Positions 53,163 through 62,800 of a stretch of 64,000 nucleotides of DNA are shown one piece after another (position 1 is the stretch's first letter; every line of letters begins with the position of its first letter). This DNA is from Thiofilum sp. GTDB lineage: Bacteria > Pseudomonadota > Gammaproteobacteria > Thiotrichales > Thiotrichaceae. The position numbers and the translations under genes are program-made. Where the stretch lies: the NCBI RefSeq assembly GCF_016711335.1, contig NZ_JADJTF010000001.1:1550001-1614000 (forward strand), given 5' to 3'. The notes under the pieces were generated by a model. That model was given only the letters and a program-made list of their open reading frames with translations. It had not been told where the DNA came from and searched no databases.

Positions 53163-53191
53163 TCAGACTATGAGTATTACCCATAGTCTGA
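53163..53191. terminator. Terminator hairpin between convergent genes
   Basis: TCAGACTATG (53163-53172) pairs with CATAGTCTGA (53182-53191) around a 9-nt loop, between the GNAT gene and the Cys-rich secreted-protein gene. Confidence 0.6.
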
Positions 53192-53220
53192 CTAAAGCAA
53201 TGAATTTGTTCAGCGGTAGA

Positions 53221-54054
53221 TTAGGGCTTAATCCAATCCTGACAACCTTGTTTCATCATGGGGAGCAATTCAAAGTGAGTCGGATACCACACCGTCATAC
53301 GATAGTGACCATGAATAATGGTTTCATCAGTGCGACAAGCGCCGCCCATACCTTTATGGTCACAAGGTTGCTCAGACCATTTGCCGCCGCCACTATTACA
53401 GCCTTCGCCCACACTCTTAATCACTGCCGATAAATTCAACCCTTTCATATCCGCAAAATCTTCACACCAACCATTCTTTAATAAACAACTGCCAACGATA
53501 CCCGCCCTAGTTTCCAGTTGCCCCGCCGCGCCCAATAAATCAGGCTGAGCGGTATACAACTTAGCTAGTTTGCCTGCTATCGCTTTGAGTTGCTTATCAC
53601 TGATAGCTTCTGGGTCTTTAGGTTGCCAGCCTACCGCCAACAATAATTGATAAGTTTTTTGCGGATGTTGCAGCGTTAAAGCACTTCCTAGAAAACCGTC
53701 TTCAGGTTTACGCTTAGTCATAAAAGTACCTTGCCAACCCTCGATTTTCACCGGAGTAATAATAGTATTCTCTGGATTACCCGCCTCCTCGTCCTCATCC
53801 GCCTTAGCTTCTTTACCCACACCAATACTCAAATGCACCGTAGCATCTAACATGCCTGATCTATTAAAAAACGAACACGATGCGCCGGACCCTTCCGAGG
53901 CTTCGTCGTCCATCATACACACGGGTGTAGCTTTAAAAGGTTGTTGCGGCACAACCTCACGAGTTTGGTTTTGAAAAGTTGTCAGATCAATGCCCAAGAC
54001 TTGAGTAGACCATAACGCTAAAGCACAACAATACGCTAATTTATAATGTTTCAT
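53221..54054 (-). CDS. Secreted cysteine-rich protein, unknown
   Basis: A 277-residue protein with a signal peptide (MKHYKLAYCCALALWSTQVLG). The mature part has about nine cysteines (e.g. GASCSF, GSCLLKNGWCED, EQPCDHKGMGGACRTDE), consistent with disulfides in the periplasm or outside. The middle contains an acidic KADEDEEAG loop. I recognise no family. Its start overlaps the VWA protein stop by 4 nt, so it belongs to that operon and may act with it. Confidence 0.7.
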   Translation of the reverse strand: MKHYKLAYCCALALWSTQVLGIDLTTFQNQTREVVPQQPFKATPVCMMDDEASEGSGASCSFFNRSGMLDATVHLSIGVGKEAKADEDEEAGNPENTIITPVKIEGWQGTFMTKRKPEDGFLGSALTLQHPQKTYQLLLAVGWQPKDPEAISDKQLKAIAGKLAKLYTAQPDLLGAAGQLETRAGIVGSCLLKNGWCEDFADMKGLNLSAVIKSVGEGCNSGGGKWSEQPCDHKGMGGACRTDETIIHGHYRMTVWYPTHFELLPMMKQGCQDWIKP

Positions 54055-55295
54055 AGTTGTGTACCTGCTGCATTAACCACTTCAATCACTTGTTCGGCTA
54101 GAATCTTTTGATCAGGTGCAGCTTCAAATTTAAAAACATAAGTTCCGGCTACCTTTGGCATAGTAAAGCGCATAGGCTTATAGTTTTGAACAGCATCTTC
54201 GCGCACATAACCTAGTCCCAATGGTTTACCACCTGCCTGTGGATATAACCGTACCAGCCCTTTTAAGCCTAAAGGAGCTTCAAGATTGACTTCAATCTTA
54301 CTACCTATCGTTGCTTGCGCGGGGGCAACTAATTGAACTGTTGCCTCTAGCAGTTTAATAGGCACTTCAGCCACTAATTCACGCTTATCCCCTTTAGCCA
54401 AACGCACTACAAAATCACCGGTGACATTCGGCATGCGGAATTTGGCAATACTATAGCCCCCCGTTTTTTTATCTTTATATAAGTACTGGTGAGCAAGGGC
54501 GGTATTTTTCCCCAGCATAAATATTTCAATATGCATATCAGCCGTTTTAGCTATGTCGGGATCACCCTCGACTTTGACGCTAATCTCAGCCCCTTTCAGC
54601 ACCTCAGTGGGTGTCACGGTCAGAATAGCTTTGGGTAACACAGGCGGTGTAGGTGGCTCTTCAACTTTTGGGCTTTCAGCTACTTTAGCCGTTTGCTCTA
54701 AGGCAGTAGTTAACTCACTTGCGTTACCAGCAACAATAAACTTGCCTCCAGTATTGTCTGCCAAGCACTTTAAGCCTTGTTGGTCTTCAGTCTTAGTCAC
54801 ATCAAAGCCAATGACGTGAGCAGTAAAATCAACCCCCAACTTTTCTAGCTCAGTCCCTAGGGCACAAGGGTCAAGATTACAGGTTTCCACCCCATCGCTA
54901 ATTAAAATAACGGTGGCTTTTTCTTCAGTATATTTCAGCGCTTCCGCCGCCTGTTTCACCGCAGCCGATAGCGGGGTCTTACCTTTAGGTGTTAGCTTGT
55001 CGACCCATGCACCGATTTTACTAGCGTTCCCTAATTCGACAGGCAGCAAGACTTCAATATCAGTGCAATCATCTTTTTGCCTATGACCATAAGCGACTAA
55101 ACCGACGGCTTGATCAGGCGGCCAATCAGCGACTAAGGTTTTGAGCGCAGCACGGGCAATATCAATTTTAGCTTTGCCTTCTATTTGCCCCCACATACTG
55201 CCCGAAGCATCTAACACCAGCATAGAGCGTTCTTCTGCTTGCACGAATGACAGAGAACAGACTAATAAACCTGCTAATAATGTTTTGTTATACAT
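54051..55295 (-). CDS. Secreted VWA-domain protein with Ig-like repeats
   Basis: A 414-residue exported protein with a signal peptide (MYNKTLLAGLLVCSLSFVQA). A von Willebrand A domain follows (about 22-200) with the MIDAS motif DASGSMWG, TPLSAAVK and ILISDGVETC. The C-terminal part has two Ig-like modules beginning around PKAILTVTPTEV and ATVQLVAPAQATIGSKIEV. I set the start at 55295, with GGAG before it. It is related to the protein at 57832 and forms an operon with the Cys-rich gene. Confidence 0.85.
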   Translation of the reverse strand: MYNKTLLAGLLVCSLSFVQAEERSMLVLDASGSMWGQIEGKAKIDIARAALKTLVADWPPDQAVGLVAYGHRQKDDCTDIEVLLPVELGNASKIGAWVDKLTPKGKTPLSAAVKQAAEALKYTEEKATVILISDGVETCNLDPCALGTELEKLGVDFTAHVIGFDVTKTEDQQGLKCLADNTGGKFIVAGNASELTTALEQTAKVAESPKVEEPPTPPVLPKAILTVTPTEVLKGAEISVKVEGDPDIAKTADMHIEIFMLGKNTALAHQYLYKDKKTGGYSIAKFRMPNVTGDFVVRLAKGDKRELVAEVPIKLLEATVQLVAPAQATIGSKIEVNLEAPLGLKGLVRLYPQAGGKPLGLGYVREDAVQNYKPMRFTMPKVAGTYVFKFEAAPDQKILAEQVIEVVNAAGTQL

Positions 55296-55553
55296 AATGA
55301 TGCTCCAGAGTAAATGATCCAACCTGTTGTCACTCATTGCCTTTCAATCAAGTGTTGATTCTATTATTTGTATTAAAAACAATAGTTTATATTTATGTGT
55401 TTCACTTGGCATAGTGACTCTTAGGCTATAACTTAAATCCTACAGGGAGTGGCTAGGGGTAGGAATGGGATTAGTCAATGCATGGGATATTTTGCGTGGT
55501 TTAAAGTTTTTTAGGCATAATAACCGCCTTCTTAGCTTAAGAGCTTTACCATT

Positions 55554-56789
55554 ATGGCAAGTAATATACTGATTCAACGTCATCCTACGGTAACGGTCAA
55601 AGTAGGGCATGTTTTAGTAGGAGGTAATGCCCCCGTAGTCGTGCAGTCTATGACCAATACTGACACGGCGGATGCATTGCGTACCGCGATTCAATGTGCT
55701 GAGTTGGCTCAAGCAGGTTCTGAATTAGTACGTATTACCGTCAATAGCCAAGCGGCGGCAGAGGCAGTACCAGAGATTCGAGAGCGCTTAGATAAAATGG
55801 GCTGTAATGTCCCGCTGATCGGTGACTTTCATTTTAATGGGCATAAGTTATTAAGCGCTGTGCCTGCTTGTGCTGAGGCTTTGGCCAAATACCGCATTAA
55901 TCCGGGTAATGTGGGGCGCGGTAAAAACCGTGATGAGCAATTTGCCCAAATGATTGAGTTTGCCTGTCGTTATAATAAGCCGGTGCGTATTGGGGTGAAT
56001 TGGGGGTCACTCGATCAGGAGTTACTGGCGCGTAAACTAGATGAGAACTCTAAATTGCCTAAGCCCTTAGAGCTTTACGATGTGATGCATGAGGCCTTAA
56101 TCGAGTCAGCCTTAAGTAGTGCCGCTAAAGCCGAAGAGTATGGTTTGCCACACGACCATATTATTTTGTCCTGTAAATTGAGTGAGGTGCAGGGCTTAAT
56201 TCGTGCTTATCGTGATATGGCTTCCCGCTGTGATTACCCACTGCATTTGGGCTTGACTGAGGCGGGTATGGGGAGTAAGGGAATTGTTGCCTCTACCGCA
56301 GCGCTGTCAGTCTTACTGCAAGAAGGGATTGGTGACACGATTCGGATCTCATTAACGCCTGAGCCGGGGGCGTCGCGTGATAAAGAAGTGATTGTCGGGC
56401 AAGAGATTTTACAAGCGCTAGGCTTACGTTCCTTTACTCCTCAAGTGGTTGCCTGTCCGGGTTGTGGGCGTACTTCGAGTGATTATTTTCAGCATCTGGC
56501 GTCACAAATTCAAACATGGCTACGTGAACAAATGCCCGTATGGAAAACGCAATATCCGGGGGTAGAGGCTATGTCAGTTGCGGTGATGGGCTGTGTGGTG
56601 AATGGTCCGGGGGAAAGTAAACACGCTAATATTGGAATAAGTTTACCGGGGAGCGGTGAAGTACCTGTCGCACCTGTCTATGAAGACGGACAAAAAACGG
56701 TAACTTTAAAAGGGGATAATATTGCCCAAGAGTTTCAGGGCTTAGTGCAGACTTATGTAGAGCGTACTTATCGTCGTCACGTAGGTTGA
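55554..56789 (+). CDS. ispG: 4-hydroxy-3-methylbut-2-enyl diphosphate synthase
   Basis: A 411-residue [4Fe-4S] enzyme of the MEP isoprenoid pathway. VVVQSMTNTDTAD is the TIM-barrel start, and the cluster ligands are Cys301/Cys304 (ACPGCGRTSSD) and Cys347 (VMGCVVNGPGE). Length matches the one-subunit bacterial form. A weak long-loop inverted repeat at 56812-56855 follows. Confidence 0.97.
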   Translation: MASNILIQRHPTVTVKVGHVLVGGNAPVVVQSMTNTDTADALRTAIQCAELAQAGSELVRITVNSQAAAEAVPEIRERLDKMGCNVPLIGDFHFNGHKLLSAVPACAEALAKYRINPGNVGRGKNRDEQFAQMIEFACRYNKPVRIGVNWGSLDQELLARKLDENSKLPKPLELYDVMHEALIESALSSAAKAEEYGLPHDHIILSCKLSEVQGLIRAYRDMASRCDYPLHLGLTEAGMGSKGIVASTAALSVLLQEGIGDTIRISLTPEPGASRDKEVIVGQEILQALGLRSFTPQVVACPGCGRTSSDYFQHLASQIQTWLREQMPVWKTQYPGVEAMSVAVMGCVVNGPGESKHANIGISLPGSGEVPVAPVYEDGQKTVTLKGDNIAQEFQGLVQTYVERTYRRHVG

Positions 56790-56878
56790 ACGTTAGTAAG
56801 GCTTAAAAGGTAGGAAGCGACGATTTAGTTGTCAGACGAAAAAGAGCCGCTTCCTGATCCTTAGATGTTTAACAGCAA

Positions 56879-57358
56879 TTAGTCAGCTGCTTGCCATTGA
56901 CCATTAGGAGCACGGCAGGCTTTCATAGTTACATTTTCCATCCGACCATTGATAACCGCTTGAATAGTAGCAGGACGGCAGACAGTGGATTGGTTTTGAT
57001 AGGTGGTTTGATACACAGGACCGGGTTTAGCGGTATAGGTATAGCCAGTGTTAGGATTTTGCCAAGTGGCTGGGCGACCTGTTGCAATGGAGTTAGCGAC
57101 ATTGGCCTGATCTTGTTGATCCATTTGTGCACCGATATTGCCACCAATATAGCCACCAATAATAGTACCTAAAATAGTAGCCGCTTTTTGACCATCTCCC
57201 TTGCCAAATTGATGACCAATCACGCCACCAATCACGGAGCCAGTGATAGCGCCGGTTTGGGCATTGCTAGGAGGAGGAATCATAGCTCCACCACCACAAC
57301 CGACTAATACGGTAGCTGTTAAGCCCAATGCAGTGAGGATACGAATCGATAATTTCAT
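56879..57358 (-). CDS. Glycine-zipper lipoprotein
   Basis: A 159-residue lipoprotein with a lipobox (VLVGCGG) and a glycine-zipper segment GAITGSVIGGVIGHQFGKG, then ATILGTIIGGYIGGNIGAQMD. The C-terminal half (NPNTGYTYTAKPGPVY, VCRPATIQ) is soluble. This resembles outer-membrane 17-kDa surface-antigen-like proteins. It is paralogous to the next gene upstream. Confidence 0.88.
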   Translation of the reverse strand: MKLSIRILTALGLTATVLVGCGGGAMIPPPSNAQTGAITGSVIGGVIGHQFGKGDGQKAATILGTIIGGYIGGNIGAQMDQQDQANVANSIATGRPATWQNPNTGYTYTAKPGPVYQTTYQNQSTVCRPATIQAVINGRMENVTMKACRAPNGQWQAAD

Positions 57359-57408
57359 GTAAAGACCCTTTTTTTAGTGTTAGCTATCTGGTTGTATCAG
57401 TATAGAGT

Positions 57409-57690
57409 TTAGTAGTAATAACGGCGTGGAGCAGGGCGCGGTTGTTGATAATATTGATCAGCCTGCGCTCCCACATTACCTCCGATATAACCGCCTGCAA
57501 TCGCTCCCGCAATGGTAGCAGCCTTTTTGCCATCGCCTTTACCGAATTGATGACCTACCACGCCACCTAATACTGAACCCGCTACAGCACCGTTTTGTGT
57601 ATGACTAGCAGGTGCTGCACCACAACCAGTGAGAGATAATATAGTAAGAGTTGCCGCAATTGTTATCGGATAGGCAATATATTTTTTCAT
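57409..57690 (-). CDS. Short glycine-zipper lipoprotein
   Basis: A 93-residue protein with lipobox (SLTGCG) and a zipper nearly identical to its neighbour (GAVAGSVLGGVVGHQFGKG; GAIAGGYIGGNVGAQAD), ending in an aromatic tail PRRYYY. It is a shorter duplicate of the gene at 56879, missing its C-terminal domain, and lies 50 bp upstream of it. Confidence 0.88.
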   Translation of the reverse strand: MKKYIAYPITIAATLTILSLTGCGAAPASHTQNGAVAGSVLGGVVGHQFGKGDGKKAATIAGAIAGGYIGGNVGAQADQYYQQPRPAPRRYYY

Positions 57691-57831
57691 CGTAAAGCTC
57701 CTAATGATAGCAGCAGTAGAGCAGAAGCTTGCCCTACTGCTGGGTTATAATCGGTCAGTTATTAGTTCTGACCGCTATAGTAGCAAAAGGTTCTGAACGA
57801 ATGCCTAAGCGGTCGTTTTTAGCAGATGAGA

Positions 57832-59046
57832 TTAAGAATTAGGCGCTTTAAATTCAAACGTCTGTTCACTGATTCCTTGAGGACTCACTTCGACATCCTG
57901 TTCTAAGGAGTTTTGGTTATAAGTGGCTTTGACTCGATACTTACCCGCTGGCAGTAGTTCACTCACTTGCTCTAATAAAACGTAATTAGTAATAGCCTTA
58001 TCATTACTGTCATATAGGGCATAGTTGGCTTTAACCGTTTTACCTTCAGCGTCTTTAGCACTCAATTTAAGTGTGCCGATTCTATCAATATTAAAACGGT
58101 ATTCGGTGGTTTCTTTGGGGGCTACAGTAATCGTTTGGGACTGACGGAATCCTTTCCATAAGGCATTTACTCGATAAGTACCTGCTGAGAGTTGGGTGGT
58201 GAATACCTCACCCTGAGTCATCTGTGTCACCAGTTGATTATCTGGGGTATAAATAAAATAACTAGAGCGCAAATTATCAGTTTTGCCTACTTCACCTAAG
58301 CTCAGTTTAACTGTGCCCGGATTGCGTAAGGGTTGATTACGATCAGGAGTTAAGACTTGTACTTCGCCTTCAGAACCCACCTCATTAATTGCTTTTTCTT
58401 CGATAATAGGTTGTAACTCGGTAAAAAGTGCACCGATAGAGGCGGTATTTTGGGCTAATACAAAGCGTCCACCCGTATTAGTAGCAATACATTGTAATTG
58501 CGCTTCGTCTTTAGCATTAAAACCTAATACATTAATCACTAGGTTAGGGTAATGTTTTTTGAGAGTAGCGGCGGTTTCGCAAGGATCTGCTTTACAGCTT
58601 TCCTCACCATCGCTAATTAATAAAATATTGCCATTATTTTTGACTTCATTGGCGGCGGCTTTTAGAGCGCTGGCAATAGGCGATTTACCTTTAGGCATCA
58701 ATTTACTAGCTTTTTTGAGCAACTCGGTGCTGTCCATCCCTATAGCGCCCACGACTTTGACACTGTTACATTTACCTCCATAAGTCGTCAGTCCCAGAGG
58801 TGTAGTGCCTGCACCTTTGACAAGGGTATCTAAGCTCTCACGGGCAATCACAATCTTATGTTGACCCTGTACCTGAGTCCACATGCTATTAGAGCCATCC
58901 ATAATAATCATGGTTGCAGGTTGCTCCGCAGCGAGTGAGGGAGCACTCAAGCAAGCGGATAGTGAAATAAAGCTGGAGTAACGAATCAAGGTTCGAGCAA
59001 ATGGTTTCATCGTATTAACTTTTGTTTTTACAGGGGTTGATGTCAT
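57832..59046 (-). CDS. Secreted VWA-domain protein, second copy
   Basis: A 404-residue exported protein. After a 39-residue signal region (ending SLAAEQPA) there is a VWA domain with MIDAS-like DGSNSMWTQ and ISDGEESC, then Ig-like beta domains at the C-terminus. The VWA domain is related to the protein at 54051 (about 35 percent by eye: MWTQVQGQHKIVIARESLDTLV against MWGQIEGKAKIDIARAALKTLV). The start at 59046 has a weak AGGG; an ATG at 59010 is possible. A hairpin at 57752-57774 may terminate it. Confidence 0.83.
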   Translation of the reverse strand: MTSTPVKTKVNTMKPFARTLIRYSSFISLSACLSAPSLAAEQPATMIIMDGSNSMWTQVQGQHKIVIARESLDTLVKGAGTTPLGLTTYGGKCNSVKVVGAIGMDSTELLKKASKLMPKGKSPIASALKAAANEVKNNGNILLISDGEESCKADPCETAATLKKHYPNLVINVLGFNAKDEAQLQCIATNTGGRFVLAQNTASIGALFTELQPIIEEKAINEVGSEGEVQVLTPDRNQPLRNPGTVKLSLGEVGKTDNLRSSYFIYTPDNQLVTQMTQGEVFTTQLSAGTYRVNALWKGFRQSQTITVAPKETTEYRFNIDRIGTLKLSAKDAEGKTVKANYALYDSNDKAITNYVLLEQVSELLPAGKYRVKATYNQNSLEQDVEVSPQGISEQTFEFKAPNS

Positions 59047-59205
59047 GAGCGTAGCACCCTAGGTTAAGCAAGCCATAGTAATTGTTTATTAGCGGTTTAT
59101 CTGGAACTACTAAGAGCTTAGTCTACAATTACTAGGGTGGGGTTAAGGTTAGACTATCATACTTATGAGAACTGTTTATATCCTTGCCATTATTTAGGAG
59201 TTTTT

Positions 59206-59676
59206 ATGCCTAACGATAATATTTTTGCTGCTCCTCAAGCCGAGGTTCAAGACTTAGCAGGTGGACAAGGCTTGTATTCTGATACGGTGGTTTTAGCGCT
59301 CAGACGTACCCGCCCTTGGGTAATGGTGATGGGAGCGCTCGGTTTAATTAGTGCCGTTTTCATGTTATTAGCCGTAGTAGGGATGATAGCCACCGGTATG
59401 GGTGATGTAGCGTTTGGTGCGGGCATGGCATGGCCTATGGCGGCTATTTACCTTATTTTGACTGTGATTACTTTTATTGCTTCTATTCAATTATTTCGTT
59501 TTGCTGCCGCCATTAAACGTGCTTTGAGTACCATGCAACCCGTTGATCTTGATGATGTATTACTCACACAAGCTAATTTTTGGCGCTTGGTAGGTATCTT
59601 AAGTTTGGTGATGTTAATTCTCAGTTTTGCCATGGTAGGTATGATGGCGTTTATGTTGGTACAGAGTGGGATCTAG
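59206..59676 (+). CDS. DUF5362-like membrane protein
   Basis: A 156-residue protein with an acidic soluble N-terminus and three to four helices (WVMVMGALGLISAVFMLLAVVG; AAIYLILTVITFIASIQLF; LVGILSLVMLILSFAMVGMMAF). RFAAAIKRAL and the helix pattern are like DUF5362 proteins, of unknown role. The ATG at 59206 has an AGGAG; the open frame upstream is not conserved. Confidence 0.75.
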   Translation: MPNDNIFAAPQAEVQDLAGGQGLYSDTVVLALRRTRPWVMVMGALGLISAVFMLLAVVGMIATGMGDVAFGAGMAWPMAAIYLILTVITFIASIQLFRFAAAIKRALSTMQPVDLDDVLLTQANFWRLVGILSLVMLILSFAMVGMMAFMLVQSGI

Positions 59677-59729
59677 CCTGAAAAACTACTTGCAACTTAT
59701 TCAGGTATCAACGAAACTTATAAAAAAGT

Positions 59730-59761
59730 TATAAAGGAGTACCACTGAGTACTCCTTTATA
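59730..59761. terminator. Terminator after the DUF5362-like gene
   Basis: A 13-bp perfect stem, TATAAAGGAGTAC (59730-59742) with GTACTCCTTTATA (59749-59761), around a 6-nt loop, lies between the DUF5362-like gene and gspE. Confidence 0.7.
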
Positions 59762-59827
59762 TAAACCAATAAAAACTGAAACCCGCTCTAGGGTTGCTGT
59801 AACCTTAATGACATAAAGAATAATAAT

Positions 59828-61549
59828 ATGCAGGTTGCGACACACTCCGATGATTTGGATGTTGCCTTTGGTGAACGTTTAGTCAAGTTAGGCAAACTCA
59901 AACCCAGCGATTTCGATAAAGCACTCCGTGCCCGCTCGGAACTAAAATTACCCTTAGGCAAAGTATTAGTGCGCTTAGGGATGTTGTCTGAGCAAGAAAT
60001 GACCTTTGTGTTATCACGCTTTCTCAGTGTGCCTATGGTGATTACCAAAGACTATCCCGAACAAGGTCTCTCAGATCTAGGCGTCTCTGTTAACTACTTA
60101 CGCTCGATGGAAATTGCTCCGCTCACCTTAGTAGACGACGTATTGACCATAGCGACTACGCAACCGACCAATGAGCAAATGCTTAAAGCTCTAGCAATGG
60201 CGAGTGATAAGACCATCAAGCCGCTTTTGGGGCTACCTTCTGAGATTCAAGCCCATATTGAGCGTTACTATGCTCAAACTAAAACTGATGAAAAAAATGA
60301 TGAGTTTGAGATTAGCAGTGCCAATCACGATCCTGATGATATAGAGCATCTTAAGGATATGGCGAGTGAAGCACCTGTGATTAAACTCGTCAATCAAATC
60401 ATGACTCAAGCCATGACTATGCGGGCCTCGGATATTCATATTGAGCCATTTGAAAATCACCTCAAAATCCGTTACCGCATTGATGGGGTGATTCATGAAA
60501 TAGACTCGCCGCCCGCCCAACTCACCGCAGCGGTTATTTCACGCATTAAACTGATGGCGCGACTCAATATCGCTGAGCGCCGCCTGCCTCAAGATGGACG
60601 CATTCAGTTACGCGCACAGGGTAAAGAGATTGATATGCGTGTCTCTACCGTGCCTACCATGTACGGCGAAAGTGTAGTCATGCGTCTATTAGATAAGCAT
60701 AGCGTTAAACTAGATTTAGAAACCTTAGGTTTTTCAGACACTAATCTGCGCGTATTGCACGAGCAATTAAAGCAACCTCATGGTGTTATCCTAGTCACAG
60801 GTCCTACTGGTTCGGGTAAAACGACCACTCTTTATGCAGCACTGACCCACCTCAATACTCCAGAAAATAAAATTCTAACCGTTGAAGATCCAGTGGAGTA
60901 TGAGTTAGAGGGGATTAATCAGATTCAAGCGAATCCTAAGATTGGTCTGACGTTTTCCGATGCTCTGCGTGCCATTGTGCGTCAAGACCCTGACATTATT
61001 ATGATCGGCGAGATGCGTGATTTAGAAACCGCTAAAATTGCTATTCAATCCGCTCTGACCGGACACTTAGTACTGTCGACTATTCATACTAATGATGCAG
61101 CGGGTGGGGTGACACGCCTACTGGATATGGGGATTGAAGATTATTTAATTACCTCTACGGTGAACGCCATTTTAGCGCAGCGCTTAGTGAGGCGCTTATG
61201 CCCGCAATGTCGTGAAGCTAAACCAGTTTTGCCTGAAGTAGCTAGAGAATTAAATCTGCGGCGTTATCAACCAGAGGGCGAATTATTAGCGTGGCAAGCC
61301 AAAGGGTGTCCGGCTTGTGGTCATACGGGCTATAAAGGGCGTAGTGCGATTCATGAAATTTTAGTCATGGATGATGATGTGCGCCGTTTAGTACTTAAAC
61401 ATGCGGATGCCGGCGTTATTCAAGATCAAGCCCGTAAAGCAGGGATGTATACCCTCTATGAAGATGGTTTGCTCAAAGCCTTAAAAGGTGTCACGACTCT
61501 AGAAGAAGTCTTACGTGTCGCTGAGGAGACTGCTGATGCCCCAGTATAA
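59828..61549 (+). CDS. gspE: Type II secretion ATPase GspE
   Basis: A 573-residue secretion ATPase. N-terminal MshEN-type domain to about residue 140, then the NTPase with Walker A TGPTGSGKTTTLYAA, the Asp box VEDPVEYELEGINQIQ, Walker B DIIMIGEMRD and the His box LVLSTIHTNDAAG. A four-cysteine zinc site (CPQC, CPAC) is near the end. PilB-type ATPases are similar, but the gspF-G-H-I genes behind it point to type II secretion. It overlaps gspF by 14 nt. Confidence 0.93.
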   Translation: MQVATHSDDLDVAFGERLVKLGKLKPSDFDKALRARSELKLPLGKVLVRLGMLSEQEMTFVLSRFLSVPMVITKDYPEQGLSDLGVSVNYLRSMEIAPLTLVDDVLTIATTQPTNEQMLKALAMASDKTIKPLLGLPSEIQAHIERYYAQTKTDEKNDEFEISSANHDPDDIEHLKDMASEAPVIKLVNQIMTQAMTMRASDIHIEPFENHLKIRYRIDGVIHEIDSPPAQLTAAVISRIKLMARLNIAERRLPQDGRIQLRAQGKEIDMRVSTVPTMYGESVVMRLLDKHSVKLDLETLGFSDTNLRVLHEQLKQPHGVILVTGPTGSGKTTTLYAALTHLNTPENKILTVEDPVEYELEGINQIQANPKIGLTFSDALRAIVRQDPDIIMIGEMRDLETAKIAIQSALTGHLVLSTIHTNDAAGGVTRLLDMGIEDYLITSTVNAILAQRLVRRLCPQCREAKPVLPEVARELNLRRYQPEGELLAWQAKGCPACGHTGYKGRSAIHEILVMDDDVRRLVLKHADAGVIQDQARKAGMYTLYEDGLLKALKGVTTLEEVLRVAEETADAPV

Positions 61550-62756
61550 CTATAAAGCAGTCAAATTCAGTGGAGAGGCGGTTGAGAATACCATTGAAGC
61601 AGCTTCTGAAGCTCAGGCTATTGAGCAATTACAAGCTCAAGGTTTAATACCCGTCAAAGTGGTAGCCGCTAAAGGTACTAAGACTTCTTCAGCCAATAGT
61701 GGCTTAAAGTTATCCGGCAGCTCTAAAGTCAGTCAAAACGATATTGTAGCACTCACTCAACAACTATCCTCCATGCTCAAAGCGGGGCTGCCACTTGATC
61801 GTGCTCTAGGGGTGCTATTAGAAATCACTGAGCAAAAAGGTGTTCATCAGCTCGTCAAGGAAATCCAAGATAAAGTCCGCAGTGGGCGCAATTTTGCGGA
61901 TGCTTTGGATGAGTCCGGTAAATTTAGCCGTTTTTACGTCAATATGGTGCGAGCGGGTGAGGCAAGTGGTTCAGTGGATGAGGCGTTAGCACGTTTAGTG
62001 GACTACATGCTCCGAGCTAAAGAGTTACGCGGCACGGTGATGTCTGCACTCATTTATCCGATTATTTTATTAGTGGTGGCGGTTAGCTCGATTATTGCCT
62101 TATTGATTTTTGTAGTACCGCAATTCTCACGCATGTTTGAGGATATGGGGGGCGAATTACCAACCATTACTAAGGTGGTAATTGCAGCCGGAGAGGTGCT
62201 CAAAACGCAATGGTGGTTAATACTAGGTATCTTATTACTAGGGTTATTATTAATTCAGATATTTCTAAAAAACGAATCAGCCCGCAGTCGGCTAGATCGC
62301 GCTATGCTCAAATGGCCTTTAGTAGGCTCATTAATTTCTAAGGTGGAAATGGCGCGTTTTTCTCGTAGCCTCAGTACCTTATTGCATAATGGCGTACCGC
62401 TCTTGGGAGCACTGCAAATCGTTAAAAACACCATGAGCAATCGAGTCATGGCGCGTGCGGTCGAAGAAGCAGCAGGCAGTTTAAAGCAGGGCGAAAGCCT
62501 CACCCGCACATTACTCAGTAAAGGAGTGTTTCCTCCTTATGCCTTACATATGCTCAGAGTCGGCGAGGAAACCGGACAAATGGAGCATTTACTGAATGAA
62601 GTGGCGACCATTTACGATGCGGAAGTCAAAACTTCAGTACAACAACTACTGGCTTTAATGGAGCCATTATTGATTCTCTTAATGGCTTCGGGCATTTTGG
62701 TAGTGATTTTTGCCGTCTTACTACCCATGATTAATATGGCAGACTTGGTTAAGTAG
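61536..62756 (+). CDS. gspF: Type II secretion inner-membrane protein GspF
   Basis: A 406-residue polytopic protein with two GspF domains and three helices; segments LTQQLSSMLKAGLPLDRALGVLLE and FSRSLSTLLHNGVPLLGALQIVKNTM are the repeated domain cores. It connects GspE to the pseudopilus. The ATG at 61536 inside gspE (with GAGGAG) is the conserved start. Confidence 0.95.
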   Translation: MPQYNYKAVKFSGEAVENTIEAASEAQAIEQLQAQGLIPVKVVAAKGTKTSSANSGLKLSGSSKVSQNDIVALTQQLSSMLKAGLPLDRALGVLLEITEQKGVHQLVKEIQDKVRSGRNFADALDESGKFSRFYVNMVRAGEASGSVDEALARLVDYMLRAKELRGTVMSALIYPIILLVVAVSSIIALLIFVVPQFSRMFEDMGGELPTITKVVIAAGEVLKTQWWLILGILLLGLLLIQIFLKNESARSRLDRAMLKWPLVGSLISKVEMARFSRSLSTLLHNGVPLLGALQIVKNTMSNRVMARAVEEAAGSLKQGESLTRTLLSKGVFPPYALHMLRVGEETGQMEHLLNEVATIYDAEVKTSVQQLLALMEPLLILLMASGILVVIFAVLLPMINMADLVK

Positions 62757-62800
62757 TTAACATTAATAGCTAATAAATAACAAACACGATGGAGAATAAT

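Noticed and set aside
53170..53433. Plus-strand frame opposite the Cys-rich secreted protein
   Set aside because: No ribosome site; the minus-strand frame has a signal peptide and operon context.
59828..62756. Type IV pilus PilB/PilC
   Set aside because: The following GspG with its calcium-site end and GspH/I pseudopilins point to type II secretion.
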